From: Mesorhizobium sp. L-8-3
Lineage (GTDB): Bacteria; Pseudomonadota; Alphaproteobacteria; Rhizobiales; Rhizobiaceae
DNA: 64,000 nucleotides
Assembly: GCF_016756615.1 (NCBI RefSeq)
Contig: NZ_AP023262.1
Location: forward strand, 1,734,501-1,798,500
Direction of reading: 5' to 3'
Both the position numbers and the translations under genes were made by a program. Under the pieces are notes generated by a model. The model was not told where the DNA came from. It saw only the letters and a list, made by a program, of their open reading frames with translations, and did not search any database. Below are positions 1 to 12,042 of this stretch, in pieces. The stretch's first letter is position 1, and every line of letters begins with the position of its first letter.

Positions 1-2156
1 TGATCGCGGTCATCCTAGTTTTCATCGTCATCCTCTATTCGCTGTCGGGCCGGGCCTCGATGCTGATCGGGCTCGCCATCCCGACTTCCTTCCTGCTCGG
101 CATATTGATGCTGTCCATGGCCGGCTTCACGGTGAACATCGTGGTGCTGTTCAGCCTGATCCTCGCGGTCGGCATGCTGGTGGACGATGCCATCATCGTC
201 ACTGAGTTCGCCGAAAGGCGCATGTCGGAGGGCATGGACAGGAAGGAAGCCTATGCGCTTGCCGCAAATCGCATGGCCGGCCCGGTGATCGCGGCGACCA
301 TGACGCGCGTGGCCGCCTTCTCGCCGCTGCTGTTCTGGCCGGGCATCGTCGGCGAGTTCATGAAATACATGCCGATCACGCTGATCGTGACGCTGTCGGC
401 ATCGATGCTCTACGCCCTTGTCTTCACCCCGACGCTGGGTGCGATCTTCGGCAAGGCGCATCCCGAGCCCGAGCATCGCGACGGCTGGTACATGGCCACC
501 GTCAAGGCCGCCGTCCGTTTCCCCAAGACCGTGCTGCTGCTCACTGTCGGCCTGCTGGTCGGCGTGCAGGTCGCCTATTCCAAATACGGTGCCGGCCTCG
601 AATTCTTCCCCAATGTGGAGCCGGAATACGGCCTGCTCTACGTCCATGCCCGCGGCAATCTTTCGCTGGCCGAGATGGACCTTGCGACCGGGCTCGCCGA
701 GGAGCGGATCCTCGGCTGGCCAGGCGTGAAATCGGTCTACACCCGCGCCGGCAAGGCAACTGGCAGCGCCAACAACGTTGCCGAGGATGTGGTCGGCGTC
801 ATCCAGTACGAGTTCATCGACTGGCGCCAGCGCAAGCCCGCCCATGAGGTGCTCGACGAGCTTCGTGTGGCCATGGCCGGCATCCCGGGGGTCGATATCG
901 AGGTGCTGGTGCCCGAAGCCGGGCCGCCGACCGGCAAGGCCATCCAGGTCCGCCTTTCCGCGGCCGATCCCGAAGGCCTGAACGAGAAGGCCAAGGAGGT
1001 CGCCGCGCAGCTCGCCGCGATTCCGGGCGTCATCGACATCGCCGACGGCCTGCCGCCGCCCGGCATCGACTGGGCGCTGGAGGTCGACCGCGGCAAGGCC
1101 GCCCAATACGGCATCAGCCCGTTCGCGGTCGGCAGCGTGGTGCAGCTCGTCACGACCGGGCTGAAGCTCTCCGACTACAGGCCCGCCGGCGCCGACGACG
1201 CCGTCGACATCAGGCTGCGCCTGCCCGAGGACCGCCGCACGCTGGCGACGCTCGACCAGCTGCGCGTCGAGACCGCTGAGGGGTCCGTTCCGATCTCGAA
1301 TTTCGTCAATCGCAAGCCGGAGCCCCGCGTCGGCGTCCTCAACCGCATCGACGGCCAGCGGACCATCGTGGTGCAGGCCAACATCGCCAGCGGCTTCCAG
1401 CCGGCGGCGGTGCAGGCCCAGGTCAACGAGATGATGGCCAAGCAGGATCTCGGCGCCATCCGCTGGAAGCTCGCCGGCGAAGACGAGGAGAGCAAAGCTG
1501 CCCAGGACTTCCTGTCGAAAGCCTTCGGCGCGGCGATCTTCCTGATCTTCATCGTGCTGCTCGCGCAGTTCAACAAGTTCACCAGCGTGTGGCTGGTGCT
1601 GTCCTGCGTGGTCATGTCCACGATCGGCGTTTTCCTGGGCCTGCTGATCACCGGGCAGCCCTTCGGCGTGGTGATGTCCGGTATCGGCGTCATCGCGCTG
1701 GCCGGCGTCGTGGTGAACAACAACATCGTGCTGATCGACACCTATGACAGGCTGCGCGAGGAAGGCTGGGGCAAGCTCGACGCCGTGCTGCAGACCTGCC
1801 GCGAGCGTGCGCGACCGGTCGTGCTGACCGCGCTGTCGGCTATCCTCGGCGTGCTGCCGATCGCTTTTGGCCTCGGCCTGGAGATCTTCCATCACGAGAC
1901 CACGATCAATGCGCCGTCGACGCAATGGTGGATCTCGCTCTCATCGGCGATCGTGTTCGGCCTGTCCTTCGCGACGCTGCTGACGCTGGTGGTGACGCCG
2001 GCGATGCTGATGGTGTTCACCCGTGAAAAGCACCGCAAGGGCGAAAGGAGCTGGTGGGGCCGGCTGTTCCGTCGCGGCAAGCAAGCCAAGGAGACCGCGC
2101 CGGCAGCAGCGGAGCCCGGTGCCCCGGCGGAAGCGTTCCCGAAGGCTGCGGAGTAA
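1..2156 (+). CDS. RND-family efflux transporter permease, 5' end outside the window
   Basis: This is the C-terminal part (about 718 residues visible) of an inner-membrane resistance-nodulation-division pump. Such permeases work with a periplasmic adaptor and an outer-membrane channel to export drugs, metals or solvents by proton antiport. The reading frame is open from base 3 with no start, so the gene begins upstream; a full protein would be about 1000-1050 residues. Visible features are a first block of membrane segments with the acidic GMLVDDAIIV motif typical of TM4, a periplasmic porter region, and a second membrane block with GVVVNNNIVLIDTYDRLREE and RARPVVLTALSAILGVLP. The last 30 residues are a basic, Ala/Pro-rich cytoplasmic tail. 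Family assignment is strong; substrate cannot be told. The adaptor gene is expected upstream, outside the window. Confidence 0.93.
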   Translation, partial: IAVILVFIVILYSLSGRASMLIGLAIPTSFLLGILMLSMAGFTVNIVVLFSLILAVGMLVDDAIIVTEFAERRMSEGMDRKEAYALAANRMAGPVIAATMTRVAAFSPLLFWPGIVGEFMKYMPITLIVTLSASMLYALVFTPTLGAIFGKAHPEPEHRDGWYMATVKAAVRFPKTVLLLTVGLLVGVQVAYSKYGAGLEFFPNVEPEYGLLYVHARGNLSLAEMDLATGLAEERILGWPGVKSVYTRAGKATGSANNVAEDVVGVIQYEFIDWRQRKPAHEVLDELRVAMAGIPGVDIEVLVPEAGPPTGKAIQVRLSAADPEGLNEKAKEVAAQLAAIPGVIDIADGLPPPGIDWALEVDRGKAAQYGISPFAVGSVVQLVTTGLKLSDYRPAGADDAVDIRLRLPEDRRTLATLDQLRVETAEGSVPISNFVNRKPEPRVGVLNRIDGQRTIVVQANIASGFQPAAVQAQVNEMMAKQDLGAIRWKLAGEDEESKAAQDFLSKAFGAAIFLIFIVLLAQFNKFTSVWLVLSCVVMSTIGVFLGLLITGQPFGVVMSGIGVIALAGVVVNNNIVLIDTYDRLREEGWGKLDAVLQTCRERARPVVLTALSAILGVLPIAFGLGLEIFHHETTINAPSTQWWISLSSAIVFGLSFATLLTLVVTPAMLMVFTREKHRKGERSWWGRLFRRGKQAKETAPAAAEPGAPAEAFPKAAE

Positions 2157-2463
2157 AAGAGGCCCCAGCACGACCGGCGCGGCGACCGATTATCGAGCCG
2201 CTCTTCGAAGCCTGGGTGGCCACCTCCACCACAACAGCAGCAAAAAGGAAAGGGCGACGTGCGGCAATGACGCCGCCCTAGACCGCCGAGGGGCGGCCAT
2301 CGAGAAGATGTCGCCTGCCGGCTCAGCTTCCCGCCCTGTTGCGAGGCCGGCTGATGGCTGTCTCGCTATAGCTGCACCTTCCTCGAAATTCTCGGAACGA
2401 TAGCGGAACAAAGCGTGGGCTTGGGCATTGCTCGTCCAATGCGAAACCTTTCAGGGGATTTCC
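2157..2463. other. intergenic stretch, no gene recognised
   Basis: The 307 bases after the RND stop contain only short overlapping open frames without ribosome sites or family-like sequence. An AGGGGAT element at its right end serves as ribosome site for the following small gene. No repeat of the families seen elsewhere in the window was recognised here. Confidence 0.5.
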
Positions 2464-2622
2464 ATGACGCTCACGACACTTCTGATCATCATCCTGATCC
2501 TTCTCCTGCTCGGTGCTTTTCCGGCATGGCCCTACTCGCGCGGCTGGGGCTACGGCCCCTCGGGCATCCTTGGCGTCGTGCTCGTCGTATTGCTGATCCT
2601 CGTCCTGATGGGGCGTATCTGA
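2464..2622 (+). CDS. DUF3309 family small membrane protein
   Basis: A 52-residue protein built of two hydrophobic helices (about residues 3-17 and 32-50) joined by a short aromatic loop with WPYSRGWGYGPSG. This arrangement is the hallmark of DUF3309, a family of very small predicted inner-membrane proteins with no known function that is common in proteobacteria. The ATG at 2464 is preceded by AGGGGATTTCC; an in-frame start 12 codons upstream is less likely because it has no ribosome site. It stands alone between the RND gene and a convergent oxidoreductase. Confidence 0.8.
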   Translation: MTLTTLLIIILILLLLGAFPAWPYSRGWGYGPSGILGVVLVVLLILVLMGRI

Positions 2623-2637
2623 ACCGAATGCCGGCTC

Positions 2638-3594
2638 TCACGCCGCCATGCGGCGGCCATGGTCCAGATCGAGGTCGGCGATCGCCTGGCGCAGCGCGTC
2701 GACAGGGTCCGTGACGGTCAGATCTCCGACCAGCCGCTGAAGCTTGCCGCCGTCGAGCGAATGCGGGGTGCGCCAGAGATAAGACATTCTGACCACCTCG
2801 CGCATCATCGGGCTGAAGAGACCGGCCGCGCGCAAGGCGATCCACGGCACGGTGGCTGACCTCAGGCGCCGGCCGACGGCGGCCTCGGTCGCCGCCTTCA
2901 TCTCGTTGCCCGACAAAGTGTGGCCGGCAAAGTGGAAGCGCTCGAATGTGCCCAGTTCCCGACGCTTGCCGGCGAGCGCGACGAAGGCGCGGCCGAGGTC
3001 GGGCAGATAGGCGAAGGCATGGGGAATGTCCATCGGGCCGCCCCAGGTGAAGATGTTCTTCCCGAGCCGCGCCAGTATGATGAGGTCGAGCCAGCTCTGC
3101 GGTTTCGTGCCGCCGTAGAAGTCGCCCGCCCGAAGCACGACCGTGCGTACCCCGTTCTGTTCGGCTTCCCTGCGGAACAGGGCCTCCATGGCGATGCGGA
3201 TTTCGGCCTTCTCGGTCGAGGCGATCTCGGGCGCTTCCTCGGTCGTGCCGACGGATATGTCGTAGCCGAAATTGTAGACGTTGCCTGGCAGCATATGGGT
3301 CGCGCCCACGGCCTTTGCCGCGGCAATCACATTCTCGGCCATGGGCATGACCTTCTCGGTCCACTCCGTGTAGAGCGGGTTGAGCGCGTTGACGATCACG
3401 TCGGCGCCTCTGCAGGCCTCGATCAGGGAGGCCCTGTCGAAGGCGTCGGCCCGGACGGGTTCGACGCCGGGCGCGATCACCGATGTCTTGGCATTGCGAG
3501 CCACTCCCTTCACACGCCAGCCGTCGGCGGTGAAGGCACGCGCGGCCGCATCGCCGACCCGGCCAGCAGCGCCCAGAACGACAACGGATTCCAT
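2638..3594 (-). CDS. NAD(P)-dependent epimerase/dehydratase-like oxidoreductase
   Basis: A 318-residue soluble protein with an N-terminal Rossmann fold: VVVLGAAGRVGDAAA (residues about 4-18) matches the GxxGxxG nucleotide site of atypical short-chain dehydrogenases. The rest resembles the NAD-dependent epimerase/NmrA-like group, including NALNPLYTEW and a GNVYNFGYD segment. A clear YxxxK catalytic pair could not be placed, so it may be an atypical or non-catalytic member. It is divergent from the LysR gene at 3701, which is the usual geometry for a regulator and its target. Substrate unknown. Confidence 0.8.
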   Translation of the reverse strand: MESVVVLGAAGRVGDAAARAFTADGWRVKGVARNAKTSVIAPGVEPVRADAFDRASLIEACRGADVIVNALNPLYTEWTEKVMPMAENVIAAAKAVGATHMLPGNVYNFGYDISVGTTEEAPEIASTEKAEIRIAMEALFRREAEQNGVRTVVLRAGDFYGGTKPQSWLDLIILARLGKNIFTWGGPMDIPHAFAYLPDLGRAFVALAGKRRELGTFERFHFAGHTLSGNEMKAATEAAVGRRLRSATVPWIALRAAGLFSPMMREVVRMSYLWRTPHSLDGGKLQRLVGDLTVTDPVDALRQAIADLDLDHGRRMAA

Positions 3595-3650
3595 GTCTCG
3601 TCTCCATCACGGTGTTTTCGACGGAGCCAGCATCGGCCAATTGCGAATGA

Positions 3651-3694
3651 ATGGAAATTCCATATGATTGACGCGATGATATTCAAGATTGAAT
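3651..3694. promoter_or_regulatory. two inverted repeats between oxidoreductase and LysR genes
   Basis: ATGGAA-A-TTCCAT at 3651-3663 and ATTCAA-GA-TTGAAT at 3681-3694 are both perfect dyads in the 106-base divergent promoter region. LysR-type regulators bind such dyads (T-N11-A class), so these are candidate operators for the adjacent regulator. The second dyad covers a possible TTG start at 3689, which argues for the GTG at 3701 as the true start. Confidence 0.5.
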
Positions 3695-3700
3695 AGACCC

Positions 3701-4594
3701 GTGACCGACCTCGACTGGAACCTCATCAGGAGCTTTGTCGCTGTCGCCGAAGCCGGCAGCCTGTCGGCGGCGGCGCGCAGACTGTCCACGAGCCAGCCGA
3801 CGCTCGGGCGCCATGTTGCGGAGCTGGAGGCGGCGCTTGGCGTGGTGCTGTTCCGGCGCGGCCGCGGCGGCTATGAGCTCACAGAGAGCGGCGCGGCGCT
3901 CCTGGAGCGCGGGCGCGAGGTCGGAGCTCGGGCCGCGGCCTTTTCGCGGCTGGCGCTGGGCACGACGGAAGCCGTTGCGGGCACGGTGCGCATCGCGGCG
4001 AGCGAGATCGTCGCGGCCTATGTGCTGCCGCCGATGCTCGCGCGGCTGGCGGTCGAGGAGCCGGAGATCGAAGTGGAGCTCGTCGCCTCCAACCAGGTCG
4101 AGAATCTCCTGCGCCGCGATGCAGATATCGCCGTGCGCATGGTGAAGCCGACCCAGAGCGAACTTGTCGCCCGCAAGATCGCCGATCTGCCGCTGACGGC
4201 TTGCGCCGCGAGATCCTACATCGCGCGCCGGGGGCGGCCGGAACGGGCCGACGACCTCCTCTCCCACGATCTCATCGGATATGATCGCGCCGACGATATC
4301 ATCCGGGAGTTCGGACGTCTCGGCGTCACGATCGACCGGCACGCCTTCCGCTTGCGGACCGACAACCAGATCGTGCTGTGGGAGGCGGTCAAGGCGGGCA
4401 ACGGCATCGGTTTCGCGCAGCGGTCGCTCGCCGCGGCCGAGCCGCTGGTCGAGATCGTGCTGCCGGATCTGCCGCTGCCGGATCTGCCGATGTGGCTCGC
4501 CATGCATCGCGACGTGCGCACCAGCCCGCGCATCCGGCGTCTCGCCGATTTCCTGTATGAGGAACTGAAGCGCTATGCGGCTGGAAATTTCTAA
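3701..4594 (+). CDS. LysR-family transcriptional regulator
   Basis: About 297 residues. The N-terminal winged helix-turn-helix is clear (LIRSFVAVAEAGSLSAAARR, then STSQPTLGRHVAELEAALGV), followed by a substrate-binding effector domain from about residue 90 (GTVRIAASEIVAAYVLPPML). The GTG at 3701 gives the usual LysR start (VTDLDWNLIRSF); a TTG four codons earlier lies inside an inverted repeat and is less likely. It probably controls the divergent oxidoreductase gene at 2638-3594 and itself. Its stop overlaps the convergent MFS gene stop by two bases. Confidence 0.9.
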   Translation: MTDLDWNLIRSFVAVAEAGSLSAAARRLSTSQPTLGRHVAELEAALGVVLFRRGRGGYELTESGAALLERGREVGARAAAFSRLALGTTEAVAGTVRIAASEIVAAYVLPPMLARLAVEEPEIEVELVASNQVENLLRRDADIAVRMVKPTQSELVARKIADLPLTACAARSYIARRGRPERADDLLSHDLIGYDRADDIIREFGRLGVTIDRHAFRLRTDNQIVLWEAVKAGNGIGFAQRSLAAAEPLVEIVLPDLPLPDLPMWLAMHRDVRTSPRIRRLADFLYEELKRYAAGNF

Positions 4595-5757
4595 CCTTTG
4601 AAATCCGCCGTGTGCACAAGCCGGCCCATCAGGCAGACCACGATCAGCAGGCCCGACAGCGTGATGAAGACGGGCGAGAAGCCGCCGGCATGTTCGGCGG
4701 CGAAGCCGATCGCCGAGGGCGCGAGCAGGATGCCCGAATAGCCCATTGTCGTCACCACGCTCATGCCGACGCTCGAGGCCATGCCCGGCTGGTTGCCGCC
4801 GGCGGAGAAGATGATCGGCACGACATTGGCGATGCCGAGGCCGCAGACCGCGAAGGCGGCAACCGCGAGCATGGGCCAGGGCGACAAGGCCGCGACCAGC
4901 ATGCCCGACGCCGCGACGAGACTCGATATGCGCAGCGTGTTGACAGCGCCGAAGCGGTTGCGCACGCCGTCGCCGGCAAATCGCATCAGCGCCATGGCGC
5001 CGGAGAAGAACGCATAGGCGAGGCCGGCGGTGGCGAGGTCGGTTCCGAGCTCCTGCTTCATGTAAAGCGCGGCCCAGTCGAGCACTGCGCCCTCCGGCAC
5101 CATGCTGAACAGCGCCATCAGGCCGACCAGATAGACCGTCGCGGTCTTCGGCAGCGCGAATGTGTGATGCTCGTGGGCGACCGGCTTGTCCTCGGTGACG
5201 ACATGGCGGGCAGCGACCGCGAGGATGGCGGCCGCGATCAGGCTGACGACCGCCGCGTGGGGCAGGGACCCGTAGCTCTGGATGGCGAAGCCGCCAAGTC
5301 CGCCGCCGGCGAAGCCACCGAGGCTCCAGAAACCGTGAGAGGATGACATGACGGCCCGGGAGAGCTTCTTCTCCACGGCCACCGCGTTGGCGTTCATAGC
5401 GACGTCCATTGCGCCGATCGAGCCGCCGAAAACGAGCATGGCGAGGGCGGCCACGGGCACGTTCGGGGCAAGCACGACAAGGAGCAGCGCGACGACGACG
5501 ACGCAGCCGAAACCCAGCGTCACGTTGCGCGAGCCGTGACGAGACATCAGGTAGCCGGAAACGGGCATGGCGATCAGCGCGCCCATTCCGAACAGCAGGA
5601 TCAGCAACCCCAGCGTGAATTCGCTGATCTGGAGCCGCGTCAGGAATACGGGAATCTGCGGGGCCCAGCTGCCCGTGACGAATCCGTTCACGAAGAACAT
5701 CGCCGCGACGGCCCACCGGCCGCGAGCGGCCGAAGCAAGTCTGATCGAAGCGTCCAT
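4591..5757 (-). CDS. MFS transporter
   Basis: A 388-residue major facilitator superfamily protein with about 12 predicted membrane segments; GMGALIAMPVSGYLMSRHGS between the second and third helices is the family signature loop. The length and the NxxxxGxWxPQIP-like start (VNGFVTGSWAPQIPVF) resemble the FucP/YbjJ-like MFS group that includes sugar and putative drug carriers. A perfect LacI-type operator lies 29 bases upstream of the ATG, which favours a carbohydrate-type substrate controlled by a LacI regulator located elsewhere. Function beyond transport is inference. Confidence 0.85.
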   Translation of the reverse strand: MDASIRLASAARGRWAVAAMFFVNGFVTGSWAPQIPVFLTRLQISEFTLGLLILLFGMGALIAMPVSGYLMSRHGSRNVTLGFGCVVVVALLLVVLAPNVPVAALAMLVFGGSIGAMDVAMNANAVAVEKKLSRAVMSSSHGFWSLGGFAGGGLGGFAIQSYGSLPHAAVVSLIAAAILAVAARHVVTEDKPVAHEHHTFALPKTATVYLVGLMALFSMVPEGAVLDWAALYMKQELGTDLATAGLAYAFFSGAMALMRFAGDGVRNRFGAVNTLRISSLVAASGMLVAALSPWPMLAVAAFAVCGLGIANVVPIIFSAGGNQPGMASSVGMSVVTTMGYSGILLAPSAIGFAAEHAGGFSPVFITLSGLLIVVCLMGRLVHTADFKG

Positions 5758-5785
5758 GAGGATATCCCGGTTGCGGGCGGCGAGA

Positions 5786-5799
5786 CTAAATCGGTTTAG
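5786..5799. promoter_or_regulatory. LacI-family operator-like dyad upstream of the MFS gene
   Basis: CTAAATCGGTTTAG has CTAAA/TTTAG arms around a central CG, which is the typical form of LacI/GalR-family operators (AAxCGxTT core). It sits 29-42 bases upstream of the MFS start, where a repressor would block transcription. No LacI-family gene is present in the window. Confidence 0.5.
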
Positions 5800-5879
5800 C
5801 GTTCAGTCAAGGCGCCCGGCAGGCGTGCCATTGGGCCACGGAGCCGGTGATTCATGTCCGTGGTTTCGATGCGCTCGCA

Positions 5880-5917
5880 GCTTTCCCACGCGGACATGGG
5901 ATCCGCGAGGGGAAAGC
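5880..5917 (-). terminator. hairpin downstream of pyruvate carboxylase
   Basis: Arms GCTTTCCC (5880-5887) and GGGAAAGC (5910-5917) with a second nested pair CGCGGA/TCCGCG and a 7-base loop. It lies 56 bases past the pyc stop on the minus strand. There is no strong T-tract, so a repeat-derived hairpin is the alternative. Confidence 0.5.
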
Positions 5918-5972
5918 AGCGCCGGTGCGATCCGCCGGAAATGCGGCAGGAGAAAGACCTGTTCTCCGTCCG

Positions 5973-9431
<3,459 letters not shown>

Positions 9432-9453
9432 GGAAAAGGCTCCAGGTACCAAT

Positions 9454-9555
9454 GCAGGTATCGGAAAAGTGCCCCACGGCTTTCCGACAAGACCCGCGGC
9501 AAGAGAAGAGGCCAGGCAGGTGGAGCGGGGCGAGGCCACGCAAGCCTGCTTGGCG
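9454..9555. repeat. dispersed repeat upstream of pyc (copy 1)
   Basis: About 100 bases just upstream of the pyc start match, in inverted orientation, a block at about 43117-43205. Shared landmarks on the minus strand are GCCAAGCAGGCTTGCGTGGC, CACCTGC, CTTCTCTTG, and CCGTGGG followed by an ACTTT-CCGA segment. The block creates a spurious N-terminal extension of the pyc frame. Confidence 0.6.
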
Positions 9556-9631
9556 TCAGGGACAGCGCATGATTAGCCGGAAAATGCTGCAGTGCAAACG
9601 AATTAAGCCGGGCGATCCGCCCACAAAGAGA

Positions 9632-9657
9632 ATGCCCGGCGCGGATACGCCGGGCAT
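9632..9657 (-). terminator. intrinsic terminator of livK
   Basis: A perfect 10-bp stem, ATGCCCGGCG/CGCCGGGCAT, with a 6-base loop lies 25 bases past the livK stop on the minus strand and is followed by the pyrimidine run TCTCTTT. Confidence 0.75.
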
Positions 9658-9681
9658 CTTGGTCAGCCGCGCTGGATCGGC

Positions 9682-10797
9682 TTATTTCTCGAAGTAGCTG
9701 TACTTGCCGTCGTCACCCTTCTTCCATTCATACATGACGTAGTCCGGACGGGTGATGTCGCCCTTGGCGTCGAAGCCGAGCTCGCCGATGGCGGTCTTGA
9801 ATGGCCCCTTGGCCTTCATGGCTTCCGCGACTTTCTGCGGGTCGGTGTCGCCGGCGGCCTTGGCGCCATCGGCGATAGCCTGCAGCGCGGCATAGGCGTA
9901 GAGCGTGTAGGCTTCGGGTTCGAAGCCGGCCGCGCGGAACTTCTCCACGATATCCTTCGCGGCCGGATTCTTGCGCGGATCCGGTGCGAAGGTCATCAGT
10001 GTGCCGTTGACGGCGTCGCCGGCGATGGAAGCGAGCTCGTTCGAGACAATGCCGTCGCCCGACATGAAGGTCGCCTTCAGGCCCTGATCGGCGAGCTGGC
10101 GCATCATCAGGCCGGCTTCGGTGTGCAGGCCGCCGTAATAGACGACCGACACGCCGGCTTCCTTCATCTTGGCGATCAGGGCCGAGAAGTCCTTGTCGCC
10201 GATATTGATGCCTTCATACATGGCTTCGGTGACGCCGGCGCCGTTGAGCGCCTTCTTGGTCTCGTCGGCGAGGCCCTGGCCGTAAGGCGTCTTGTCGTGG
10301 ATGACCGCGACCTTGGCGTCCTTGAAGTTCTCCGCCAGGTAGGCACCGGCCACGGCGCCCTGCTGGTCGTCGCGGCCGCAGGTGCGGAAGGTGTTCCACA
10401 GGCCGCGTTCGGTGAAGGTCGGGTTGGTCGAGGCCGGCGTGATCTGGAAGATGCCGTTTTCGGCATAGACCTCGGATGCCGGGATCGACACGCCCGAGTT
10501 GAAATGGCCGACCACGAACTTCACGCCGTCGGCGACGAATTTGTTGGCCACCGAGATGCCCTGCTTCGGGTCGGAGACGTCGTCGCCGATCACCACCTTG
10601 ATCTGCTCGCCGTTGATGCCGCCGGCCGCATTGATGTCGGCGGCGGCCTGCTCGGCGCCCTTCTGCAGCTGCGCGCCGAAGGCGGCGTTCGGCCCGGTGA
10701 TCGGGCCGGCGACACCGACCATGATGTCGGCCCACGCGCTGCCGCCGAACGCTACCAGCGCCGTCAGCGCAACCGCGGACAACAGTGACTTCTTCAT
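9682..10797 (-). CDS. livK: branched-chain amino acid ABC transporter, periplasmic substrate-binding protein
   Basis: A 371-residue type I periplasmic binding protein. A Sec signal peptide covers residues 1-23 ([23 protein letters not shown]), and the mature part begins [20 protein letters not shown], as in LivJ/LivK leucine/isoleucine/valine receptors. The conserved [19 protein letters not shown] stretch and a single disulfide-type cysteine ([10 protein letters not shown]) fit the family. A GGGAG ribosome site precedes the ATG. It follows the livHMGF operon but is separated from it by a strong hairpin, so it is probably expressed from its own promoter, as is usual for the more abundant binding protein. 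Exact ligand range cannot be read from sequence. Confidence 0.92.
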   Translation of the reverse strand: MKKSLLSAVALTALVAFGGSAWADIMVGVAGPITGPNAAFGAQLQKGAEQAAADINAAGGINGEQIKVVIGDDVSDPKQGISVANKFVADGVKFVVGHFNSGVSIPASEVYAENGIFQITPASTNPTFTERGLWNTFRTCGRDDQQGAVAGAYLAENFKDAKVAVIHDKTPYGQGLADETKKALNGAGVTEAMYEGINIGDKDFSALIAKMKEAGVSVVYYGGLHTEAGLMMRQLADQGLKATFMSGDGIVSNELASIAGDAVNGTLMTFAPDPRKNPAAKDIVEKFRAAGFEPEAYTLYAYAALQAIADGAKAAGDTDPQKVAEAMKAKGPFKTAIGELGFDAKGDITRPDYVMYEWKKGDDGKYSYFEK

Positions 10798-10895
10798 TGA
10801 TAACTCCCATTGGCTGAGTGGGCGTGGATGACACTTTCAGCGATGCCCACCCTATCGCAGAAGTGGTAAGTTTGCCGATTTTCAGGCAGTTGTCA

Positions 10896-10924
10896 CGTCC
10901 GATTCATCTTGGCGGAATCGGACG
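10896..10924 (-). terminator. terminator hairpin after the livHMGF operon
   Basis: A perfect 10-bp stem, CGTCCGATTC/GAATCGGACG, with a 9-base loop lies 23 bases beyond the stop of the last operon gene on the minus strand. No long T-run follows. Confidence 0.6.
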
Positions 10925-10947
10925 CGATTCTTGGTGGCTGGTTCCCG

Positions 10948-11295
10948 TCAACCCTTTGTCTTCCAGCTCAGCAACGAGGCTCTTTCATAGAGCCAGTGAT
11001 ATTGCGTCACCATCTGGTTGGTGCGTGTGAAGCGATAGCCAAGCGTGCCGATGACAAGCAGCACGATCGTATCGACGATGTAGAACTGTGCCGTGAACAT
11101 GGTGCCTTCGAACAAGGCGTGATGGATGAAGCGCACCGCGATGCCGAGCACCAGGAGGTAGACCACGAGCGCCCGATAGGGGCGCCATGTCTGGGCGCAG
11201 GCCCGCCCCGTCATCCACGCGGCCCCGCCCCCCAGGATACAGGTGACGAAGACGAACTGCCAGAAGGATGCTTCCTCGTAGAGAATACCCTGCAT
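10948..11295 (-). CDS. DUF6867 family membrane protein of the liv operon
   Basis: About 115 residues with three to four predicted membrane helices (around residues 10-30, 38-58, 68-92) and a polar C-terminus. It matches the small DUF6867 proteins that in rhizobia commonly follow livF; no function is known. GGAGG lies at the right distance for the ATG at 11295 (MQGILYEE), while an upstream ATG at 11304 would sit almost on top of that ribosome site, so the inner start is preferred. It is the last gene of the livH-M-G-F operon, 18 bases after livF, which suggests a role with the transporter. Confidence 0.75.
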   Translation of the reverse strand: MQGILYEEASFWQFVFVTCILGGGAAWMTGRACAQTWRPYRALVVYLLVLGIAVRFIHHALFEGTMFTAQFYIVDTIVLLVIGTLGYRFTRTNQMVTQYHWLYERASLLSWKTKG

Positions 11296-11313
11296 GTTCC
11301 ACATTCCTCCGGA

Positions 11314-12042
11314 TCAGTGACGCCCGCCCTCGAGATAGGCCGCGCGCACTTCGGGATCGGCCAGGAGATCCTTGCCGGTGCCGCTCATGGTCACCTTGCC
11401 ATTGACCATGACGTAGCCGCGATTGGCGAGCTTAAGGGCGCCAAAGGCGTTCTGCTCGACCAGGAACACGGTGAGCCCCTGAGACCGGTTGAGTTCCTTG
11501 ATGGCGTCGAAGATCTGCTTGACGATCAGCGGCGCGAGGCCGAGCGACGGCTCGTCGAGCAAAAGCAGCTTCGGCCGCGCCATCAGCGCCCGGCCGATCG
11601 ACAGCATCTGCTGCTCGCCGCCCGAAAGCGTGCCGCCGCGCTGCGAGATGCGTTCCTTGAGCCTGGGAAAAAGCGCGAAGATCTTCTCGGCGTCCTCGTC
11701 GAAATATTTGAGGTTGTCGAGGCTGGCGCCCATCTGCAGGTTCTCCAGCACCGTCATGCGCGGGAAAATGCGCCGTCCCTCGGGCGACTGGGCGATTCTG
11801 AGCCGCGCGATCTCATGGGTCGGCAGCTGGGTGATGTCGGAGCCCGCGAAGGTGATGGTGCCGGAACGCGCCCGCGGACTGCCGAAGATGGTCATCATCA
11901 GCGTCGACTTGCCGGCGCCGTTGGCGCCGATGAGCGCAACGATCTCGCCCTGCTCGACGCTGACATCGACACCGCTCAGGGCGCGGATGTTGCCGTAGTA
12001 GGTCTCGACGCCCCTGACGCTGAGAAGTGGGCCTGCGGCCAT
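11314..12042 (-). CDS. livF: branched-chain amino acid ABC transporter ATP-binding protein LivF
   Basis: A 242-residue ABC ATPase. Walker A is GANGAGKST (about residues 37-45), the signature is LSGGEQQMLSIGRALM, and Walker B is LLLLDEPSLGLAP, all intact. The short length and the RRIFPRMTVLENLQMGA segment identify it as LivF rather than LivG. It powers import of branched-chain or related amino acids together with LivG on the cytoplasmic face of LivHM. Its ATG shares one base with the stop of the preceding livG gene, so the two are translationally coupled. Confidence 0.95.
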   Translation of the reverse strand: MAAGPLLSVRGVETYYGNIRALSGVDVSVEQGEIVALIGANGAGKSTLMMTIFGSPRARSGTITFAGSDITQLPTHEIARLRIAQSPEGRRIFPRMTVLENLQMGASLDNLKYFDEDAEKIFALFPRLKERISQRGGTLSGGEQQMLSIGRALMARPKLLLLDEPSLGLAPLIVKQIFDAIKELNRSQGLTVFLVEQNAFGALKLANRGYVMVNGKVTMSGTGKDLLADPEVRAAYLEGGRH

